A stretch of DNA of 19,262 bases from UMGS1370 sp963557065. Lineage in GTDB: Bacteria > Bacillota > Clostridia > Lachnospirales > Lachnospiraceae. Below the pieces are notes generated by a model. It worked only from the letters and a program-made list of their open reading frames with translations, had not been told where the DNA came from and did not search any database. The stretch covers positions 1 through 19,262 of the forward strand of contig CAUWCT010000028.1 of the NCBI GenBank assembly GCA_963557065.1, given 5' to 3'. The position numbers and the translations under genes are program-made. This document shows positions 14,608-19,262 of this stretch, piece after piece; position 1 is the first letter of the stretch; each line of letters starts with the position of its first letter.

Positions 14608-15993
14608 ATGATGAGAAAAATGGGGAAACAACTACTTGCAGTAGTATTAAGCGCAGCGATGGCAGCTTCTCTTACAGCATGTCAAGGTGGAACGCAGACA
14701 GATGAGACACAGCCGCCTGCTACTGGGACAGAGGCAGATGGGGAAACCATTGGAGAAGCAGAGGGAGCAGAGACAAATGCAGAAGACGGGCCGGTAACGT
14801 TGACCATTAGCTGGTGGGGCGGAGACAGCAGACACGAGGCAACATTAAAAGCCTTGGAATTGTTTGAAGAAAAATACCCTAATATTAAAGTAGAGCCTCA
14901 GTATGGGGCATGGGGAGGATGGCTGGAGCAGCTTTCCGTACAGATGGCAGGCGATACAGAGCCGGATGTGATGCAGATTAACTGGAACTGGATTTATGAG
15001 TTTTCATCAGATGGCAATGGATTTACGGATCTGAATCAGTATGGGGATGTGATTGATTTAAGTCAGTATCCGGAAAATCTTCTGGAGGAAATGAGCATTG
15101 ACGGAAAGCTTCAGGGAATTCCTATTTCCACGACAGGAAAAGTGTTCTACTGGAATAAAACCACATTTGATAAAGCGGGACTGGAAGTTCCGGATTCTTT
15201 TGCCGATATGATTGAAGCCGGGCACGTATTTCAGGAGAAACTGGGAGAGGACTACTACCCCATGGCTCTTACCCCTTATGAACAGATGTTGATTATGGTT
15301 TATTACCTGCAGCAGAAATATGAGAAACCCTGGATTGCAGACCACCAGGTAAACTTTACCCAGGAAGAGGTAGCAGATGGAATTGCATTTATCCGCATGT
15401 TAGAGGACAATCACGTATTTCCAAGCCAGCAGAAACTGACCAGTGACGGCGCTGATACTATGGATAAAAACGTAAACTGGATGAATGGAAAATATGCAGG
15501 ATTTTACGAGTGGGATTCTTCTCAGGCCAAATTTGCCAATGCATTAGAAGATGGACAGGAAATGGTTATGGGCGGTTATCCTTATGATTACGGCGATACC
15601 AAAGTGGGAACTGCTAAAATCTCTATGGCGTATGCAATCAGCGATACCTGTGAGCATCCGGAGGAAGCAGCCCTTTTGATTCAATTCCTGCTTCAGGACC
15701 CGGAAGCGGTAAAGATTCAGGGAACAGAGAGAGGGATTGTCTCTAATGAAACAGCAAAGAAAATTCTGGAAGAAGAGGGAATGTTAAATGATTTAACCTT
15801 TACCAGCAACCAGGCGGCTATGGAAAATGCCGGATTTGCCCTGGATCCTTACTTTGAGGATGTGAAATTAAAAGACAAGACAGGACTGTACTTTGAAGTG
15901 TTTGAAGAGATGAGCTATGAAAATACAGATCCCATGGAATTGGCGGAGATTTTAATTGAAGGCGTAAACGAAGTCCAGGAGAAAAATAAATGA
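14608..15993 (+). CDS. ABC transporter extracellular sugar-binding lipoprotein (family 1)
   Basis: The 461-residue protein has a lipoprotein signal: basic MMRKMGKQ, a hydrophobic core and lipobox SLTAC with the lipidated cysteine at residue 25. An acidic Thr/Glu-rich tether follows. The mature part follows the family 1 extracellular sugar-binding protein pattern (TLTISWWGGDSRHEATLKAL, FEEKYPNIKVEPQYG, DVMQINWNWIYEF, GIPISTTGKVFYWNKTTFD). It should capture an oligosaccharide outside the cell and pass it to the permeases at 18160 and 19068. The frame is open upstream from a TTG at 14578, but AAGGAGAGGAG at 14591-14601 clearly serves the ATG at 14608. This site sits immediately beyond the IS target duplication. 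It overlaps GH28 by 4 nt. Confidence 0.9.
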   Translation: MMRKMGKQLLAVVLSAAMAASLTACQGGTQTDETQPPATGTEADGETIGEAEGAETNAEDGPVTLTISWWGGDSRHEATLKALELFEEKYPNIKVEPQYGAWGGWLEQLSVQMAGDTEPDVMQINWNWIYEFSSDGNGFTDLNQYGDVIDLSQYPENLLEEMSIDGKLQGIPISTTGKVFYWNKTTFDKAGLEVPDSFADMIEAGHVFQEKLGEDYYPMALTPYEQMLIMVYYLQQKYEKPWIADHQVNFTQEEVADGIAFIRMLEDNHVFPSQQKLTSDGADTMDKNVNWMNGKYAGFYEWDSSQAKFANALEDGQEMVMGGYPYDYGDTKVGTAKISMAYAISDTCEHPEEAALLIQFLLQDPEAVKIQGTERGIVSNETAKKILEEEGMLNDLTFTSNQAAMENAGFALDPYFEDVKLKDKTGLYFEVFEEMSYENTDPMELAEILIEGVNEVQEKNK

Positions 15994-17591
15994 TAGAATT
16001 TCATGTGATTTTCCAGACTTCCAGAAAGTTTGTAATTGAACTGTCAAATCAGGGGAAGTTTTTCACAGAGGTACCTTATACGGTATGGGTAAATGGGAAA
16101 AAGTGGATGGAAAGCAGCCGGGTGATTGAGACAGTTGACGGACTGGAACCAGATACGGAATATGAAGTAATCATAAGAAATAGGGAAGGAGATTCGGAGT
16201 CAGTAAGACTCCGAACCTGCTTTGAATATGTGACCTTAAACGTCAGAGATTTTGGGGCAAAGGGAGATGGAATCAAAGACGATACCCTGGCAATTCAGGC
16301 GGCCATTAGCTGCTGTCCCAGGGATAGCCGCATCCTGATTCCAAAAGGAGTTTATAAGGTGAGTTCCCTGTTTTTAAAAAGTCACATTACACTGGAACTG
16401 GGGGAAGGGGCGGTTTTGTCTGCCTATACGGACAGGGACAAATTTGCAGTTTTGCCAGGCATGATTCAGTCCTGGGATGAAGATCAGGAATACAATCTGG
16501 GTACCTGGGAAGGGAATCCATTGGATATGTTTTCCGCCATTCTTACCGGCGTGGATGTAACGGATGTGGTGATTACCGGAAAAGGAAAGATAGACGGCTG
16601 TGCAGGATATGAAAACTGGTGGCACAACTTCCGAACGATTATCGGGGCATACCGTCCCAGGATGATTTTTTTAAACCGCTGCAAACGGATTACCCTTCAT
16701 CAGTTTACTACAGACAATAGTCCGGCCTGGAACATTCACCCCTATTTTTCAGAGGATTTGCGGATTCTTCAACTGAACATAAACAATCCCAAGATTTCTC
16801 CAAATACAGATGGGATTGACCCGGAATCCTGTAAAAATGTGGAGATTGCAGGCGTTTGCTTTTCAGTAGGAGATGACTGTATTGCTTTAAAATCCGGGAA
16901 AAAGTATATGGGAAAGACCTACAAAAAACCTTGCGAACATATTGAAATCCGCCATTGCTGTATGAAAGACGGACATGGATCTGTGACGCTGGGAAGTGAA
17001 ATGGCAGCCGGAATCCGGCATGTACGGGTAAGGGACTGTCTGTTTTTAAATACGGACAGGGGACTGCGGATTAAAACCAGACGAGGACGGGGCAATGATG
17101 CAGTCATTGATGACATTGTATTTGAAAACATTTACATGGATCAGGTTCTCAGCCCTTTTGTAATCAACTCTTTTTATTGGGACTGCGATCCGGATGGTCA
17201 CACAGAATATGTGGCATCGAAGAAACTGCTTCCCGTAGATGAGAGGACGCCTTTTATCAAAAAATTGTCCTTCCGAAATATAGAAGCCCGCAACTGTCAT
17301 GTGTGCGGCGCCTTTCTCTATGGACTGCCGGAAGCTAAGATTGAAGAAATTATTATGGAAAATATTACCATTGACTATGCCGAAAATCCAACGCCTGGAT
17401 TTCCGGCAATGATGGCAGGAGTAGAAAAGCAGACAAAGACAGGAATCGTTGTGTGCAATGTAAAACACCTTTTCACAGAAAATATCTCTATTGAAGGACA
17501 AAAAGGGGCGAAATGGACGGTAGAGGGGATCGATGTCTGGGAAGGAGAGGAAAACTATGAAGGGCAGATACTTAACAACCCAGGAGTGTGA
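15990..17591 (+). CDS. GH28 family glycoside hydrolase (polygalacturonase-like)
   Basis: This 533-residue enzyme has a short beta-sandwich N-terminal region (about 1-75, fibronectin-III-like, as in exo-acting GH28 relatives) and a parallel beta-helix. The GH28 catalytic set is complete: D274 in NTDG (272-275), D295 and D296 in VGDDCIALKSG, H329 in GHG, and R360/K362 in RIK. The spacing D274 to D295 (21) equals that of fungal endopolygalacturonase D180 to D201. GH28 enzymes cleave alpha-galacturonosyl bonds in pectin. No signal peptide is present, so it should act inside the cell on imported oligosaccharides, probably as an exo-enzyme. It starts within the stop of the binding-protein gene (ATGA), and its 3' end overlaps the next gene by 35 nt. 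Confidence 0.9.
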   Translation: MIEFHVIFQTSRKFVIELSNQGKFFTEVPYTVWVNGKKWMESSRVIETVDGLEPDTEYEVIIRNREGDSESVRLRTCFEYVTLNVRDFGAKGDGIKDDTLAIQAAISCCPRDSRILIPKGVYKVSSLFLKSHITLELGEGAVLSAYTDRDKFAVLPGMIQSWDEDQEYNLGTWEGNPLDMFSAILTGVDVTDVVITGKGKIDGCAGYENWWHNFRTIIGAYRPRMIFLNRCKRITLHQFTTDNSPAWNIHPYFSEDLRILQLNINNPKISPNTDGIDPESCKNVEIAGVCFSVGDDCIALKSGKKYMGKTYKKPCEHIEIRHCCMKDGHGSVTLGSEMAAGIRHVRVRDCLFLNTDRGLRIKTRRGRGNDAVIDDIVFENIYMDQVLSPFVINSFYWDCDPDGHTEYVASKKLLPVDERTPFIKKLSFRNIEARNCHVCGAFLYGLPEAKIEEIIMENITIDYAENPTPGFPAMMAGVEKQTKTGIVVCNVKHLFTENISIEGQKGAKWTVEGIDVWEGEENYEGQILNNPGV

Positions 17592-18120
17592 GAAATTATT
17601 AGAGAAAATCCAGTCAGATAACATGCCAAAAAACGGTTTGGAACTGCTAAAAGCAAGCAGAAATCTGGAAGAGGCCAAAGACAGCTTTATGCTGGCAAAA
17701 ATCCTTCCCTTTCGGATGTTTGCAGAGACCCAGTACGGAAAAAAAGAAGGGTATCAGGAAATCATCCGGCAATTTCAAAAGATAAAAGAAAGAGACTATG
17801 ACAGGATGGTGTTTGGTGCCTGTCAGGAAAAAAAGGAAGAGAGCCTGGAACTGGCCTATTTTACTGCAGCCTGTGCAGATACGCTGGAGTTTACTTCCAT
17901 GGAGATTTATGAGCATTACCGGTTTCTTGCAGACTTGCTGAAACAGACTGTCCGCACGTTAAAAAACGCTGGATTTTTCAGGAGAGATTCAATGGAAAAA
18001 CTGGATAAAAAGACAGCAGAACTCTTTGGCAGGGCGATTGCAAAGGGGTGCAGGATGAACGTATTGCTCTGTGAAAAATACGAGAAAATCGGCCGCAATT
18101 TTTGTGAAAATAACGGATAG
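17557..18120 (+). CDS. Small helical protein, apparent GH105-derived pseudoenzyme
   Basis: I know no named family for this 187-residue helical protein. Comparison by eye with the GH105 enzyme of this locus shows a collinear relationship: KDSFM (D42) with IDTLFM (D161); GYQEIIRQFQKI with the YLEEAVHQYLMM helix; AYFTAACAD with WYTASVLD; and KGCRMNVLLCEKY (163-175) with KGIRMGILKEEY (298-309). The N-terminal 120 or so residues of GH105 are missing, as are the HAW loop, the RGNG motif and the ETSGSA motif, so hydrolysis is unlikely. The reading frame is intact. The start at 17557 has AAGGAGAGG 6 nt upstream, inside the GH28 3' end; an ATG at 17533 has no such site. It may bind a sugar or partner protein, which is speculation. 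Confidence 0.65.
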   Translation: MKGRYLTTQECEKLLEKIQSDNMPKNGLELLKASRNLEEAKDSFMLAKILPFRMFAETQYGKKEGYQEIIRQFQKIKERDYDRMVFGACQEKKEESLELAYFTAACADTLEFTSMEIYEHYRFLADLLKQTVRTLKNAGFFRRDSMEKLDKKTAELFGRAIAKGCRMNVLLCEKYEKIGRNFCENNG

Positions 18121-18159
18121 GCTGCCTTTTAAGAATGACAGAAAAAGGAGGAAGTGAGT

Positions 18160-19062
18160 ATGAGCACCAAAAAGGGCTGTAAGAAATGGCTGTCACAAAA
18201 CCTGGGACTGATGTTTATCCTGCCATGGTTTGTAGGCTTTTTGATTTTTAAAGTGTACCCATTTGGTTCATCTTTGTTTTACAGTTTTACTGATTACCAT
18301 CTGTTTAACGGCATTACGGAATATGGCCTGATGAACTATGAAGAGATTTTTGACAGCCGCAAGATTATGAAATCCTTTGAAGTTACATTTAAATATGCGT
18401 TTATGACCGTACCCTTAAAACTGGTATTTGCCCTGTTTATCGCCTATATCCTGAACTTTAAAATCAAGGGCGTGAATCTGTTCCGGGTGGCCTACTACAT
18501 CCCGTCGATTCTGGGCGGTTCTGTAGCGATTGCCGTACTGTGGAAAGCTATCTTTAAGAGCGACGGCATCATCAATATGATTCTGTCCGTATTCGGAATC
18601 GCAGGAGTAGACTGGCTGTCCGATCCTGAGTACGCCCTGTTTATTATCTGCCTGTTAAGAGTCTGGCAGTTCGGTTCTGCCATGGTAATCTTCCTTGCAG
18701 CCTTAAAAGGCGTTCCCCAGGATTTGTATGAAGCGGCGGCTATTGACGGGGCGGGCAAATGGAGACAGTTTTTCTCTATCACAATCCCCATTATTACGCC
18801 GGTTATTTTCTACAATCTGGTAACCCAGTTGTGTCAGGCATTCCAGGAATTTAACGGTCCCTACATCATTACTCAGGGCGGGCCGAGAAATGCCACCACG
18901 CTGATTTCCCTTTTGATTTACAACAACGCATTTAAGAGCTACGAGATGGGGCTTGCAAGCGCCCAGGCATGGTGTCTGTTTATTATTGTCTGTGTGCTGA
19001 CCATTATTGCATTTGTAAGTCAGAAAAAGTGGGTATACTATTCGGATGAGGATGGGAGGTAA
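18160..19062 (+). CDS. ABC transporter sugar permease (MalF/UgpA/LplB type)
   Basis: The 300-residue inner-membrane permease has about six hydrophobic segments. It carries the EAA loop that contacts the ATPase (LYEAAAIDGAGKWRQFFSIT, near residues 190-209). The N-terminal helix reads LMFILPWFVGFLIFKVYP, typical of the first permease of carbohydrate-uptake-1 systems. ATG 18160 has AGGAGG 8 nt upstream; the GTG at 18154 is too close to the same site. The gene is 39 nt behind the small GH105-like gene and 5 nt before the second permease. No ATPase gene is in the window, and a shared MsmK-type ATPase elsewhere is usual in Firmicutes. Confidence 0.9.
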   Translation: MSTKKGCKKWLSQNLGLMFILPWFVGFLIFKVYPFGSSLFYSFTDYHLFNGITEYGLMNYEEIFDSRKIMKSFEVTFKYAFMTVPLKLVFALFIAYILNFKIKGVNLFRVAYYIPSILGGSVAIAVLWKAIFKSDGIINMILSVFGIAGVDWLSDPEYALFIICLLRVWQFGSAMVIFLAALKGVPQDLYEAAAIDGAGKWRQFFSITIPIITPVIFYNLVTQLCQAFQEFNGPYIITQGGPRNATTLISLLIYNNAFKSYEMGLASAQAWCLFIIVCVLTIIAFVSQKKWVYYSDEDGR

Positions 19063-19067
19063 AGGAC

Positions 19068-19262
19068 ATGACAAGAAAAACAAAGAGAAAAATTTCCACA
19101 TTTCTGCGTTACTTCGTGCTGATAGCCGTAGGAATTGTTATGGTCTATCCTCTGATCTGGATGGTGGGAGCCACCTTTAAGACCAACAACGAGATTTTTT
19201 CCAGTATTGCATATGGCACATCTCAACGGCCGGGTTTGCGGAGCAAAACGGCCGAAATGCGA
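19068..19262 (+). CDS. Second ABC sugar permease (MalG/UgpE/LplC type), partial and possibly interrupted
   Basis: The frame starts at ATG 19068 (AAAGGA just upstream), 5 nt after the first permease, and is open to the window end (65 codons). Residues 1-47 fit a MalG-type permease: a basic N-terminus, then the first helix FVLIAVGIVMVYPLIWMVGA followed by TFKTNNEIFSSI. From about residue 48 (nt 19209) the translation (AYGTSQRPGLRSKTAEMR) no longer resembles the family, which normally continues with a short hydrophobic Pro-containing loop. The DNA there turns GC-rich and strongly hairpin-forming. Either an element has inserted or the protein is unusual. Confidence 0.7.
   Translation, partial: MTRKTKRKISTFLRYFVLIAVGIVMVYPLIWMVGATFKTNNEIFSSIAYGTSQRPGLRSKTAEMR
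19227..19254. repeat. GC-rich hairpin at the window end
   Basis: CGGCCG (19227-19232) pairs with CGGCCG (19249-19254), and TTTGC pairs with GCAAA around a GGA loop, with a small GG/A internal bulge. It is unlike the surrounding permease coding sequence. It could be the structured end of a mobile element; its identity is unknown. Confidence 0.5.

Overview
The window looks like chromosomal DNA from a gut-type Clostridia, most likely a Lachnospiraceae. The reasons are moderate GC, strong GGAGG ribosome binding sites, near-consensus sigma-A promoters, a class III (Firmicutes-type) fructose-1,6-bisphosphatase, a HAAS/DUF1700-like protein, a secreted protein with 20-residue GW cell-wall-binding repeats, and binding-protein-dependent sugar ABC transport genes without a local ATPase. 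No RNA gene or CRISPR array was seen.

Left part (1-8577), mixed housekeeping and envelope genes. A ThuA-like protein ends at a hairpin terminator. Directly behind it lies the C-terminal remnant of a PLP aminotransferase, which keeps the PLP-lysine motif but has lost its N-terminal half. A secreted GW-repeat protein (minus strand) and an acyltransferase-3 membrane protein (plus strand) diverge from two strong promoters. The acyltransferase converges on an MBL-fold hydrolase/M23 peptidase operon (minus strand), with the two stop codons sharing one TTAA. The class III FBPase gene diverges from the MBL gene and overlaps by 4 nt a small membrane protein with a HAAS-like N-terminus.

Right part (8578-19262), a plant-polysaccharide (rhamnogalacturonan-like) utilisation locus. 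Two promoters, each followed by copies of an ATTCAYA/TRTGAAT half-site, precede an IclR regulator. Then come a DHDPS-family aldolase, an L-rhamnonate dehydratase and a GH105 unsaturated-uronyl hydrolase. A complete 1755-bp insertion sequence with 16-bp terminal inverted repeats and a perfect 11-bp target duplication sits exactly at the GH105 stop codon, just before the ribosome binding site of the next gene. Beyond it follow a lipoprotein solute-binding protein, a cytoplasmic GH28 hydrolase, a 187-aa protein that I read as a shrunken GH105 relative without its catalytic motifs, and two ABC permeases. The second permease runs off the window and departs from family expectation near its last 50 bases.

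Working model (inference): the transporter imports uronate/rhamnose oligosaccharides. GH28 and GH105 split them in the cytoplasm. Liberated rhamnose, oxidised by enzymes outside this window, enters the non-phosphorylating route rhamnonate to 2-keto-3-deoxyrhamnonate to pyruvate plus lactaldehyde. The IS has split what was one operon between its catabolic and transport halves. The observations most worth a second look are the miniature GH105-like protein, the IS with its reconstructable target and built-in expression shields, the two-promoter operator array, and the class I aldolase paired with rhamnonate dehydratase.
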